A stretch of 64,000 nt of DNA from COMBO-56-21 sp963705355. GTDB taxonomy: Archaea > Thermoplasmatota > Thermoplasmata > UBA10834. A program made the position numbers and the translations under genes. The notes beneath the pieces were generated by a model. That model made no database searches. It had not been told where the DNA came from and saw only the letters and a program-made list of their open reading frames with translations. The stretch spans positions 1,550,001 to 1,614,000 of the forward strand of contig OY970070.1 of NCBI GenBank assembly GCA_963705355.1. Reading direction: 5' to 3'. Of this stretch, positions 50,680-58,383 are shown in pieces (the stretch's first letter is position 1; every line of letters starts with the position of its first letter).

Positions 50680-51042
50680 TTAGGGCGATTGAGCTGCACT
50701 TTCTCTTGGCTTGGACATCTCCCTGTACAGCCTCATGTAGCAGTTCCAGCACAATCCCCTTGCCCTTATCTCTGCCTTGCCACACTCACGGCATAGATGG
50801 CCGGGACAGTACTTCCTAGGATGCTGCAATGGAACTTTGCATATCCTGCATCTATTCCTGTTCCTCAGCCGTGTTTCATGCCTTCTCTTCAGCTTTGTGG
50901 ATCGCCTTCGCTTCTGATCCTGGTATATCCGGAGGCATTTTCGCGAGCAATAGGGCGAATCGGCTTGCTCTGGAGGTATCTGCGTCCCGCAGGTCCGGCA
51001 GAATCGCACGTATCTCTTCTTCACGCTTGTGTGGGTTGACAT
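50680..51042 (-). CDS. Multi-zinc-finger protein
   Basis: A 120-residue cysteine-rich protein. It has a CRTCG...YCSRKC finger, a CRICK...YCPGH finger and a CRECG...CWNCY finger, separated by a highly basic linker (RRRSTKLKRRHETRLRNRNR). Three zinc sites with a basic linker suggest binding to DNA or RNA, as in many archaeal virus proteins. No family is recognised. The 267 bases between it and the next gene (50413-50679) are A/T-rich and hold no gene I can support. Confidence 0.65.
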   Translation of the reverse strand: MSTHTSVKKRYVRFCRTCGTQIPPEQADSPYCSRKCLRIYQDQKRRRSTKLKRRHETRLRNRNRCRICKVPLQHPRKYCPGHLCRECGKAEIRARGLCWNCYMRLYREMSKPRESAAQSP

Positions 51043-51773
51043 GCCGATGCACCTTCAATCTCTAATTTGGAGAGGGAAAAGGAGCCCTCAATGCGCCACA
51101 GTGGCCCAACCAACCAAAGGCGCCTAAGATGTTCGAATCGAATCTTAAATGCCGAAGAGTTCGTCGCAGAAATCTCATAGCCTGTAGATTAATTCTCCGG
51201 GAAGTAACGACATATGTCAGGACGATTTGAGACTACCATGTGAGTGTCGGAGTACTCAGGCTGCAACTTGCGAGCAACTCGCTGTTGTGAGACTATCTAA
51301 GGGGCGCCAATGGTGGTGGTTCCTCGTGTCCGAACAGCCCATGTCGATGTGTTTCGTCGAACGCCAGCGCCAGAACGATTAGTCCGACGCCTATCAGCAA
51401 CAGAGTGTTCCGTCCGGCACGGGAATCTACCACTCCAGACATCCATTGACCAGAGATTAGCAGTCCAATCACAGCGCCGCTAGACGCGCTACTCTTCCCT
51501 CGACCAGAAGAAGGTAATGGCCGAACCGTGCCGAAGGCGATGGCGATGCGAAGTCGTCAATCTCTCCAGGGATGTTGCTTAGGCGACAGGTCTGGACATC
51601 GGGGGGTCATAGCCAGTGTTCCATACGGGTGGATTCCGGGCCACCATCCCGGAGGACGCATACTCTCGCATTGAGAGAAGACCATGGAAAAGGAAAGGCC
51701 AGGCAGAAAGAGACCCGTTGGGTCTCTTTAGCATCAAGAGGTTTGAGAACGGATGGGAAAACCTGCATGTCGC
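51043..51773. other. Gene-poor stretch with one possible small membrane ORF
   Basis: No strong gene is seen over 731 bases. On the minus strand a 59-residue frame from GTG 51472 to a stop at 51293-51295 contains one good hydrophobic helix (NTLLLIGVGLIVLALAF) followed by an acidic, proline-rich end; it may be a small membrane protein or the tail of a decayed gene. Plus-strand frames near 51572-51834 lack coding character. Confidence 0.35.
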
Positions 51774-51995
51774 TCAGGTCTTCTTCATCAGTTTCATGAA
51801 TCCGCCGCTCTCGTGGATCTCGAGACCTTTCTGAGCGACTATCTGCTCGAACTCGGACCAGTCGATTATTTCGACCCTAGAGTTGCCGCTTTTCGTGAAC
51901 TCAAGCTCCGAAGTTCCCTTCACCTTTGCGGGTTTCAGGCCCTTCTGAGCGGCAATCTCTTTTGCCCTGTCGAGAGATATTGGCTTCATTGGCAC
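51774..51995 (-). CDS. Small unknown protein
   Basis: A 73-residue frame from GTG 51995, chosen because GGAGG lies seven bases upstream; the longer frame to 52193 is not supported. The product is a mixed alpha/beta chain: KPISLDRAKEIAAQKGLKPA, VKGTSELEFTKSG and a C-terminal WSEFEQIVAQKGLEIHESGG. The internal repeat of AQKGL near both ends is notable. No family recognised. Confidence 0.55.
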   Translation of the reverse strand: MPMKPISLDRAKEIAAQKGLKPAKVKGTSELEFTKSGNSRVEIIDWSEFEQIVAQKGLEIHESGGFMKLMKKT

Positions 51996-52606
51996 GTGCA
52001 TCCCTCCGTTGTTTTGTCGGTTTTCTCCGACAGAGGACGAACTGTCAGCTGGCAAATAAAGGCTATCTATAGAGAATCTGGAGGCCATCCTCGAAGTCCA
52101 GCAATGACGAGCGGCGGATTTCTTCAAATTTCTCAGATGGCCGAGGTTATAAGGTTCCTTTTTGAAGAAGTATAGGGCGTCTCTGTCAGCCATTCTGCAA
52201 TGAGCCTCTGTGTTGAAGTGTTCCTAACGCCCGAGCCAAACATCCATAAGGAGGAAAAGCTTCTTCTACTGGTCTTGGATTCGACCAGTTGTCCCGAAGA
52301 GATTACGCATCTAATTCTCAGGCACAAATCAGACTTAGCCAGACCCCAAAGGAAGTTAGAGCCTCAGGTCTCGATTCATTGTCAACGTTATATATGCAAT
52401 GACCCCGAGCGATTTATACCTTGTCACCGTCAGCCACCTACGTCTACATTCGAGAGCTCCAAGGTGGACCCGGCTACCATATTCTCTTTAGTGTGGAACA
52501 TAGGCCCCTTTGAAACCCTATGATTCTAAGCACCTTACGGCACTTTCCCAGGACCAGAATCGGTGCGATCAGATTGGGATGCCCAGTGACAAGACCTTAA
52601 TACACT
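51996..52606. other. Non-coding stretch
   Basis: The frames at 52133-52327 (minus) and 52200-52523 (plus) lie over each other and neither has convincing codon use, ribosome site or protein pattern. A TATA-like CTTAATACA at 52596-52604 fits the protease gene that follows. Confidence 0.35.
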
Positions 52607-52624
52607 TTGGCCCATGAGGGCTAC

Positions 52625-53665
52625 GTGGCTGGACCAGGAGGACAAGGTACGGAGCCTGACGCGAATTCTCTCAGCAAGATCATGGCAGAGGGCAGCAGGC
52701 GACTCACTCCTCACAACACTCCGGATTGCGACGGCATTAGGAGAGATAGACTCAAGGCACTCTACGAATACACGAAGCGACCAGTTATCGTGTACGCAAC
52801 TGATTTCTTGACTGGAAAGCCTGTCGGAAATGTGAGTCTCGAATGGTCGGACAAGGATGGATTCATCGAAGTCATGGATGGTATAGAGGGGAAATCAGTC
52901 GATGTGATGATTCACAGCCCGGGTGGTATGGCTGAGGCGGCAGAATCAATTGTCGCGTTGCTGCGAAGTAGATTCGAAGATGTGCGCTTCCTCGTCCCGA
53001 ATATCGCGAAGAGTGCAGCGACCATGCTAGCACTCTCCGGGAACGAGATACTCATGAATGACAGCTCTGAATTCGGCCCGATTGACCCTCAATTCAGCCT
53101 GACGAGACCAGATGGTTCTCAACTTATGGCCCCTGCCCAGGCGATAATCGACCAGTTCGAGGAAGCGCAAAGGTTGATCAAGAAAGACCCGGCATTATTG
53201 ACCCCCTGGCTGCCTATTCTGCAGCAGTATGGTCCAGCGCTGTACAAACAAGCTCAGAATGCAATCGCCCTTTCCAAACTCTATGTCACCGATTGGCTGA
53301 CGAAGTATATGTTCAAGGATGACAAGGAAGGCGGAGACAAAGCCAGGAAGGCAGCAGAGTATCTGAGTGATCACAACAGATTCAAATCGCACGCCAGACG
53401 AATAGACATGCTTCAGATCAAACAGACAGAAGCCTTGAAGAGCCTTAAGGTAGTCGATATGAGAAGTGACGGCAGACTCCACGATTGTGTCAAGGGGCTA
53501 TACAACGCCACGATCTACACATTCATGGCCACACCGACCTACAAGCTGTTTGAGAGTTCATCGCAACGGACTCTCGCTCACATGATACAAGTCGGAGTGG
53601 TTGGCGGTAGACCTCCCCCAAAGACAACACCTCCTCCTCCGAGCAAGGAACAACCCAAAGTATGA
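52625..53665 (+). CDS. SDH-family Clp-fold serine protease (SppA-like)
   Basis: A 346-residue protein of the Clp/crotonase fold. VDVMIHSPGGMAEAAESIVA forms the oxyanion site, and LVPNIAKSAATMLALSGNEILM carries the nucleophilic Ser in the usual KSAAT position. MNDSSEFGPIDPQF corresponds to the substrate-binding loop. This is the family called serine dehydrogenase proteinase (PF01972). A coiled or helical middle follows, and the C-terminus is proline-rich (RPPPKTTPPPPSK). No signal peptide is visible. GTG 52625 fits the TATA box spacing (leaderless); TTG 52607 is an alternative. Its role in the island is unknown; degrading a host or partner protein is a guess. Confidence 0.8.
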   Translation: MAGPGGQGTEPDANSLSKIMAEGSRRLTPHNTPDCDGIRRDRLKALYEYTKRPVIVYATDFLTGKPVGNVSLEWSDKDGFIEVMDGIEGKSVDVMIHSPGGMAEAAESIVALLRSRFEDVRFLVPNIAKSAATMLALSGNEILMNDSSEFGPIDPQFSLTRPDGSQLMAPAQAIIDQFEEAQRLIKKDPALLTPWLPILQQYGPALYKQAQNAIALSKLYVTDWLTKYMFKDDKEGGDKARKAAEYLSDHNRFKSHARRIDMLQIKQTEALKSLKVVDMRSDGRLHDCVKGLYNATIYTFMATPTYKLFESSSQRTLAHMIQVGVVGGRPPPKTTPPPPSKEQPKV

Positions 53666-53694
53666 TGTTGCAGTGGAGGTGATTGCCCCGCTGC

Positions 53695-53853
53695 TCAGTA
53701 TGAATCTGTAGTGTTCAGACTCACAACTCTGGATTGTGGAAAAGACTTCTGGTATTCTTCTTGGCTAATATCGAAGATGCGAAGCGCCGCTCGAATATCT
53801 GAGTGCTTCCTTAGAAAATCCTCGATGTCATTGCTGACTTCGTCAGGATTCAT
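53695..53853 (-). CDS. Small acidic helical protein, unknown
   Basis: A 52-residue frame from ATG 53853 (MNPDEVSNDIEDFLRKHSD and on through IRAALRIFDISQEEYQKSF). The composition and helical pattern look like a small DNA-binding or antitoxin-like protein, but no family is recognised. It converges with the protease gene 30 bases away. The frame is open nine codons further upstream. Confidence 0.5.
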   Translation of the reverse strand: MNPDEVSNDIEDFLRKHSDIRAALRIFDISQEEYQKSFPQSRVVSLNTTDSY

Positions 53854-53952
53854 AACCGATTCCTCAGGCAACCAGGACACAGAGTTCTATTGCAGATTCT
53901 GCCTATATACCTTGCCCCTCTTAGACTGCCAAATGCGCAGCTCTCAAGAACA

Positions 53953-54174
53953 ATGTGTCTGGCCCAACCTATTCAGGAGGCCGACGACAGCATTTACGAC
54001 CGCTATGACCACATTCTCAGTGACCTGCAGGCGGATTCCCCCAACTCTGTCGCCTTTCCTCCCCTATGGCTCCCTCCGACTGTCAACTGCCTGGCAGCAT
54101 TAGAAAGAACCATAAGGTTCGAACCGGTCCTACTCAGCCTCACATGCAAGAAAAAGCAGGCCCCGGATTGCTAA
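53953..54174 (+). CDS. Possible small ORF running through a repeat copy
   Basis: A 73-residue frame from ATG 53953. The first part (AQPIQEADDSIYDRYDHILS, DLQADSPNSV) has G/C-biased third positions typical of coding. It then reads through repeat copy 1 as AFPPLWLPP and ends with a cysteine- and lysine-containing tail, overlapping the next gene. It may be a truncated gene whose end was replaced by the repeat. Confidence 0.35.
   Translation: MCLAQPIQEADDSIYDRYDHILSDLQADSPNSVAFPPLWLPPTVNCLAALERTIRFEPVLLSLTCKKKQAPDC
54052..54078 (+). repeat. Island repeat, copy 1 (rightward)
   Basis: GCCTTTCCTCCCCTATGG is identical to the consensus first part; the second part is degenerate (CTCCCTCCG). It lies inside the small frame at 53953-54174. 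Confidence 0.8.
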
Positions 54175-54905
54175 GAAGATTCATACGCTTCCTTCGCAGG
54201 ATGCGACAATTACTGCGAATCTTCGATGTCATCACCAGATACAAGGTCATACCCTTGAGAGACGAAGGGATCCTCCTCACAATCCCTGGATCCACATACC
54301 ATGACACAATCCTCGTGAACAGAGAGTCGGTTTCTTCCCACATAACGAGAAACATACCAGGCGGCGATGTGGAACACCCCGAACGAGTCGGAATCAAAAG
54401 GGAGACTTACGATAGAGCCATTCAGAGTTCGGTACAAAGGGAAATAGAGCTACCCGATTCCAAGAAGGTCTTCGTATTCGATAAGATGTCCTTGGCGAGA
54501 TTCTCTGTAGTCGTCCTGACAATGACGTGGGAGAACAGAAAGGCAATGGCCGACGCCTTTGAAAGAGACCGTTTGCAGGCGGCGCAGGACATCATAATAG
54601 GGATGGCGTCAGGCAAGATATTCGGACGAGTGATTCTAAGCAAAATGAAGTTGAAGCAAGCCCGTAAAAGAGGACACACTGCTTGCGTCCTGGAGTACGA
54701 GGACAAGATAAGACTGGCTACCATCAAAGAGAGAAGCCTCGTCATAGTCAACATGATGGACCGAGAAACCCTCGAGATAATGGGGAGGATAATCAACTAT
54801 TATGACTTGGTTCGGCATCTAGCAACGGATGAACAACACCTTCTCGGTGTTGATGCAGATATGGTAGAGGGACTCAGAAAACAAGTGCCGCCTCGAGACC
54901 GCTAA
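54144..54905 (+). CDS. Unknown island protein
   Basis: A 253-residue frame from ATG 54144. The N-terminus is strongly basic (LLRRFIRFLRRMRQLLRIF). The middle has a beta-rich stretch, and residues 150-235 form long charged helices (RDRLQAAQDIIIGMASGKIF and KMKLKQARKRGHTACVLEYE). Several start codons are possible. No family recognised. A partial repeat copy begins 18 bases after its stop. Confidence 0.55.
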   Translation: MQEKAGPGLLRRFIRFLRRMRQLLRIFDVITRYKVIPLRDEGILLTIPGSTYHDTILVNRESVSSHITRNIPGGDVEHPERVGIKRETYDRAIQSSVQREIELPDSKKVFVFDKMSLARFSVVVLTMTWENRKAMADAFERDRLQAAQDIIIGMASGKIFGRVILSKMKLKQARKRGHTACVLEYEDKIRLATIKERSLVIVNMMDRETLEIMGRIINYYDLVRHLATDEQHLLGVDADMVEGLRKQVPPRDR

Positions 54906-54922
54906 GTTGATTGCATGCCATC

Positions 54923-54937
54923 GACTTTTCCGAGGCG
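54923..54937 (+). repeat. Island repeat, copy 2 (rightward, partial)
   Basis: GACTTTTCCGAGGCG matches only the second half of the consensus, 18 bases after the stop of the 54144-54905 gene. Confidence 0.55.
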
Positions 54938-54971
54938 AGGCGTAAACCTACTTGTGTTAACGACCTATTCC

Positions 54972-55436
54972 TCAGCGCATCTTCTCTAGCATCTCTTTTG
55001 CTTTCCAGTATTCAGGAGTATGCCACTCATTCCGATCTTCCAAATCAGAATTCATTAATCCATTTCCTAATCCAACAAGAAATGATTTGCGTTTCCTGCT
55101 TTCCCGAATGACCAGGAGTTCACCAACGGCTCCATGATGAACCCACCTATTGGAATTCCATTCCTCTTTCTTCTCCGGCGAACAGGCCTCATATTTCTCC
55201 ACAACGTACTTTCCTAGAAGTTCGCCAGTCTTCGTTCCAGCTGGTTGCTCAAGCAGAGCAAGCAAAGGGTATTCCTTCACGATTGGGACAATGATCTCTC
55301 GATTCTTCTTTTCAAGCCATCTGACGACCTTTCGGATGTCTCTCGAATTCAGAATCTCGTAGAATTCGGAAGCATATTCCTTGAGGAACATATCGACAAT
55401 AGGGTCGAGCATGGACCCGGTCAATCTGGCCGCCAT
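54972..55436 (-). CDS. Unknown helical island protein
   Basis: A 154-residue frame from ATG 55436 (MAARLTGSMLDPIVDMFLKE). It is mostly helical with charged residues (IRKVVRWLEKKNREIIVPIV) and has a central HHGAVGELLVIRESRKRKSF segment. The frame stays open through repeat copy 3 to 55622, but that part is unlikely to be coding. It is divergent from the Mrr-like nuclease gene, and repeat copy 3 lies in the shared upstream region. No family recognised. Confidence 0.6.
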   Translation of the reverse strand: MAARLTGSMLDPIVDMFLKEYASEFYEILNSRDIRKVVRWLEKKNREIIVPIVKEYPLLALLEQPAGTKTGELLGKYVVEKYEACSPEKKEEWNSNRWVHHGAVGELLVIRESRKRKSFLVGLGNGLMNSDLEDRNEWHTPEYWKAKEMLEKMR

Positions 55437-55453
55437 TCTCCCACATCCCAATC

Positions 55454-55479
55454 GCCTTTCCTCCCCTATGGGCTTTTCC
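55454..55479 (+). repeat. Island repeat, copy 3 (rightward)
   Basis: A full copy with the complete core CCTCCCCTATGGGCTTTTCC. It lies in the divergent region between the genes starting at 55436 (minus) and 55616 (plus). Confidence 0.9.
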
Positions 55480-55615
55480 TTATGGGTGACACAAATCTTC
55501 TTTTGTTGTCTTTCCTCCCAAAGACACATCCTGGGCCGCAAGTCGAAAGTCGACGTAGACGCTAGCCAATCCTCAACAAACTCAAATATCCTTGATACCA
55601 TTCTTTCTCTCGCGA

Positions 55616-57043
55616 ATGTCAAAATTCTGCCAAGAATGTGGTACCCGCCTGTCAGAACCGAACCCGAAATTCTGCCCTGAGTGCGGGGCGAATCTCAAGC
55701 CTCCAGAGGCTCAACCAGTTGAGACTGCCAAGGCGACTCCACCAACCCCACCACCTGCTGCTAGACCTTCAGAACACGAAGATGTCGAAATGAGAAGGTT
55801 GAGCACCTACGAGCTGGGACAACGGCTTGAACTGATGGCTGCCTCTATCTTCAAGAACCTGGGTTACTCTGTTGAGGTAAGGAAGAAAGTACAGACTCGA
55901 ACTGGATCTGTATGTGAGTTCGATGTCTTGCTGCATCGAGGCCCCAGAACAATGGCCGTCGAGTGCAAGAACTACGATGTGTCCAGATCGGTGGGAATCC
56001 AAGATCTTCATGTGTTCAGGGATAAGTTGGTTCAATCTGACATCTACTCAGGCATCTTCATCACAAACACGACCTTCTCTGAAGATGCGGTGAAACTAGC
56101 GACGGATACCGAAACAACCATAGATCTCTGGGACGGAGCAGAACTGCGTGAAAAGTACACTGCTACCGCTTTAGGAAGGCTGGGAACTGGGGTGGACGAG
56201 CACACGGTTCTTCCACTTGCGACAGATTTCGCCACTGCGACCAGTCTATCATTGAAGAATCGCCATGTGGTTCAGCTGTTCAATCCCATGCTTGTCTATC
56301 ACCCTTACATACAAATCAGCTACCGACTGCAGGCCAGGAGAAAAGATGGTGCAGGTAAGACCCATCGATTCAGTGACAGCGGAACCTACTTTGTCGATGC
56401 TCTGGACGGGGACATCATAAACCGTGATAGAGGCGTGATGGCGAGCATTGGTAACATCTTCAAGGGAAAAGAGGCGCGACTCTCATCGAGAGAGGATAGG
56501 ATGTTGGCCGAGGACCTGAACGGCCTGCCGTCTGTCACAAAGGCGGTGCTTTCCACTTCGGAATACAAGACCGTTGTGGAGAAGTCCTCATTCACTATCG
56601 AAGAAGCCGCTGAGACAGTGCGAAGCTATGCCATGAAGAAGAACACTCAGGATGTCAGCTACGAAAAGAAGATCAAGGGCGAGTCTGTAACGCGTACCTT
56701 CCGTTTCACTCCAGAAGCGGGCGAGGTATCCATCTACGGCACAAAAACGATTCATGCCCCTCAGTGGAACATGACTTTCGAAGCAGGTCGGTCGATCTTC
56801 TCCAGGAGAATCCTTGCTTCATCCAATAGAGTATTGGCCGATGGTCTGGCGATGTGCAGCGTATGCACCCTGCTGAAGAAACAGAGCGTTGTTGTATGTG
56901 AAGAATGTGGCAGACCACTCTGCGAGAAGCACTCCTATTCTGAAGGGAGATGGCTATGTCAGGACCACATATCAAACGCTTTACGGGAACAAATCAAAAG
57001 CAAAGGATTCTTCTCCCGCATAAAAGCAGGGCTAGGGCAGTAG
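55616..57043 (+). CDS. Mrr-like PD-(D/E)XK endonuclease with zinc ribbons at both ends
   Basis: A 475-residue protein. Residues 1-30 form a zinc ribbon (FCQECGTRLSEPNPKFCPECG). After a proline-rich linker comes a restriction-endonuclease domain at about 75-185: LELMAASIFKNLGYSVEVRK, then CEFDVLL and MAVECKNYD, giving the D...ExK catalytic set, and GIFITNTTFSEDAVKLA. A beta-rich region of about 200 residues without recognised relatives follows. The C-terminus has a B-box-like zinc module (CSVCTL...VVCEECGRPLCEKH...CQDH). Mrr-type nucleases cut modified or foreign DNA, so a defence role is plausible. The frame opens at 55592, but ATG 55616 (MSKFCQECG) is the natural start. Repeat copy 4 begins 13 bases after the stop. 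Confidence 0.8.
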   Translation: MSKFCQECGTRLSEPNPKFCPECGANLKPPEAQPVETAKATPPTPPPAARPSEHEDVEMRRLSTYELGQRLELMAASIFKNLGYSVEVRKKVQTRTGSVCEFDVLLHRGPRTMAVECKNYDVSRSVGIQDLHVFRDKLVQSDIYSGIFITNTTFSEDAVKLATDTETTIDLWDGAELREKYTATALGRLGTGVDEHTVLPLATDFATATSLSLKNRHVVQLFNPMLVYHPYIQISYRLQARRKDGAGKTHRFSDSGTYFVDALDGDIINRDRGVMASIGNIFKGKEARLSSREDRMLAEDLNGLPSVTKAVLSTSEYKTVVEKSSFTIEEAAETVRSYAMKKNTQDVSYEKKIKGESVTRTFRFTPEAGEVSIYGTKTIHAPQWNMTFEAGRSIFSRRILASSNRVLADGLAMCSVCTLLKKQSVVVCEECGRPLCEKHSYSEGRWLCQDHISNALREQIKSKGFFSRIKAGLGQ

Positions 57044-57055
57044 TCTCGTCCGGTC

Positions 57056-57084
57056 ACCTTTCCTCCCCTATTGGCTTTTCCGAG
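57056..57084 (+). repeat. Island repeat, copy 4 (rightward)
   Basis: A full copy with two differences (A for G at the first base, TTGG for TGGG in the middle), ending CCGAG. It begins 13 bases after the stop of the Mrr-like gene. Confidence 0.9.
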
Positions 57085-57120
57085 AAGGAGAGCATGTCGC
57101 CCTCGAAAATCACGATGGCA

Positions 57121-57170
57121 TTCGAACGCTCCCGCCGGGATTCGAACTCCGACGACTGGCTAAAGATCAA
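57121..57170 (-). pseudogene. tRNA 3'-end-like fragment
   Basis: Read on the minus strand, this segment has GGAGTTCGAATCCCGGCGGG followed by AGCG, resembling a T-arm and the 3' strand of an acceptor stem (CGGGAGC). The T-stem is imperfect and no 5' half is visible, so it is not a functional tRNA. It may be a relic of integration at a tRNA gene. Confidence 0.35.
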
Positions 57171-57219
57171 TTAGAGAGGCATGCAGGCTGCCGCAAACCC
57201 CTTAAACGACAAATGACAT

Positions 57220-57345
57220 ATGAAAGTGATTGATATGTTTGATACGCCAAAGATAAGAGTGAAAGCACATCGCCGCAAAGCAAAGACTACAAGAGTCAGA
57301 TCACATTTGAGGAAGAAGCCCACGCGCAGCTTGCGCTTGTGGTGA
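57220..57345 (+). CDS. Very small basic protein (41 residues)
   Basis: From ATG 57220 (or 57235) the product contains RVKAHRRKAKTTRVRSHLRK followed by KPTRSLRLW and stop. About 40 percent of residues are Lys or Arg, arranged as two similar RVKAH / RVRSH units. Small proteins with this VKAH...VRSHLRKK pattern are seen in other archaeal genomes and mobile elements, from memory. Binding to nucleic acid is likely from charge. Repeat copy 5 begins 11 bases after the stop. Confidence 0.55.
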   Translation: MKVIDMFDTPKIRVKAHRRKAKTTRVRSHLRKKPTRSLRLW

Positions 57346-57355
57346 GGCAGTCTAG

Positions 57356-57378
57356 CTTCCCTATGGGCTTTTCCCAAG
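57356..57378 (+). repeat. Island repeat, copy 5 (rightward)
   Basis: CTTCCCTATGGGCTTTTCCC followed by AAG; the first half is shortened. It begins 11 bases after the stop of the small basic protein. Confidence 0.85.
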
Positions 57379-57456
57379 CGCACTTCGAAGGCATCTAGAA
57401 TCATCTCTCCGAAACAGATATCATCCGTGCTGGTCATGTCGTGATGGATTGAGACA

Positions 57457-57915
57457 GTGAACAAGGACTGGGACTCCGGTCAGAGCTATCAACATGGCAG
57501 TAAATTTGAGCAGTATGTGGATCGTATGTTCCCAGCCAATGATTTCGATATTCTGCTAAGACCTGATAAGATTGGCAGCAAGGTTCCGGATTTTTACATC
57601 GGAGCCAGAGGAATTGGACATAAATTCTGGGTTGAGGCGAAACACAGAAGCCATCTCATAGATGACAAATTCGACATCTGCCAAGAGAACCCAGACCGCC
57701 TGAAGTTCTTGCGTACTTTTCAGGAGCTCATGCGTCCGGAAACAGTATTCTTGGTGCTGGGTCTAGGAGGTCGTCCCTATGCCCCCGAGAGTATCTTCTG
57801 CCTACGTGTTGAAGAGGTGAAACATCCAGCCTTGTTCAGGTCGAGGCTGTATGATGGTACGCATGAGCATTCTCCGTATTCCCCCTTCAGATACAAGGAC
57901 GGAAAGCTGTTCTAG
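57457..57915 (+). CDS. PD-(D/E)XK-type nuclease-like protein
   Basis: A 152-residue protein. HGSKFEQYVDRMFPANDFDI forms the N-terminal helix of a restriction-enzyme-like fold. KVPDFYIGARGIGHKFWVEAKHRS provides the PD...ExK catalytic set (Pro-Asp, then Glu-Ala-Lys). A hydrophobic strand, TVFLVLGLGG, follows. This is the compact core of the nuclease fold, so endonuclease activity on DNA is probable; Holliday junction cleavage or restriction cannot be told apart. The start is GTG at 57457. Repeat copy 6 begins 12 bases after the stop. Confidence 0.7.
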   Translation: MNKDWDSGQSYQHGSKFEQYVDRMFPANDFDILLRPDKIGSKVPDFYIGARGIGHKFWVEAKHRSHLIDDKFDICQENPDRLKFLRTFQELMRPETVFLVLGLGGRPYAPESIFCLRVEEVKHPALFRSRLYDGTHEHSPYSPFRYKDGKLF

Positions 57916-57926
57916 AGTGTAAGACC

Positions 57927-57955
57927 GCTTTTCCTCCCCTATGGGCTTTTCCAAG
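57927..57955 (+). repeat. Island repeat, copy 6 (rightward)
   Basis: A full copy with the complete core and CCAAG at the end, beginning 12 bases after the stop of the PD-(D/E)XK gene. It is the last rightward copy before rep. Confidence 0.9.
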
Positions 57956-58383
57956 CGCCCCACAGCAACTCTAACGCACGAATATCTTCGTACCCCCTCT
58001 TGATTCGGCTTCGACAGCCTAAAGGCACCAGCCTCGCCTCACAAGAAATAGTACTCACGCACAGCGCGCCCGCATCCTGCGGGTGTGTTGCCGTTATGCT
58101 GGATAATCTGTCGTTCGTTAGTAACTAACTAATTTGTGGACTAACAATACTGCAACCGATTCAAATAGTCTAGAACAGAATTGTCTCAGAAATAGCATTA
58201 CGCATGCATTTCACAGGATCCCCGCCACCCTTGCATAATCCCATATTGAAATCGACACAATCTCGACAGCAGACTTGACCAGGCAACTCCAGGCCAAAAT
58301 GAACGACCCAGGCATCGGAATTGACCCCTGCGTATCGAACAGAACGCTCCCATTCTAGGCGCTCCTAAGCTCACGACGCATTC
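57956..58383. other. Palindrome-rich non-coding stretch next to rep, candidate origin
   Basis: No gene is seen over 428 bases. CCCGCA-TCC-TGCGGG (58069-58083) is a six-pair hairpin. GTTAGTAACTAAC (58117-58129) is a perfect palindrome with further ACTAAC copies close by (58124-58129 and 58140-58145). The part from 58110 to 58270 is A/T-rich. It directly follows the 3' end of rep and lies where the repeat family changes direction, which makes it a candidate replication origin. Confidence 0.45.

Noticed and set aside
52200..52523. 107-residue plus-strand frame in the island
   Set aside because: No ribosome site, weak codon bias and no domain; an opposing frame overlaps it equally well.
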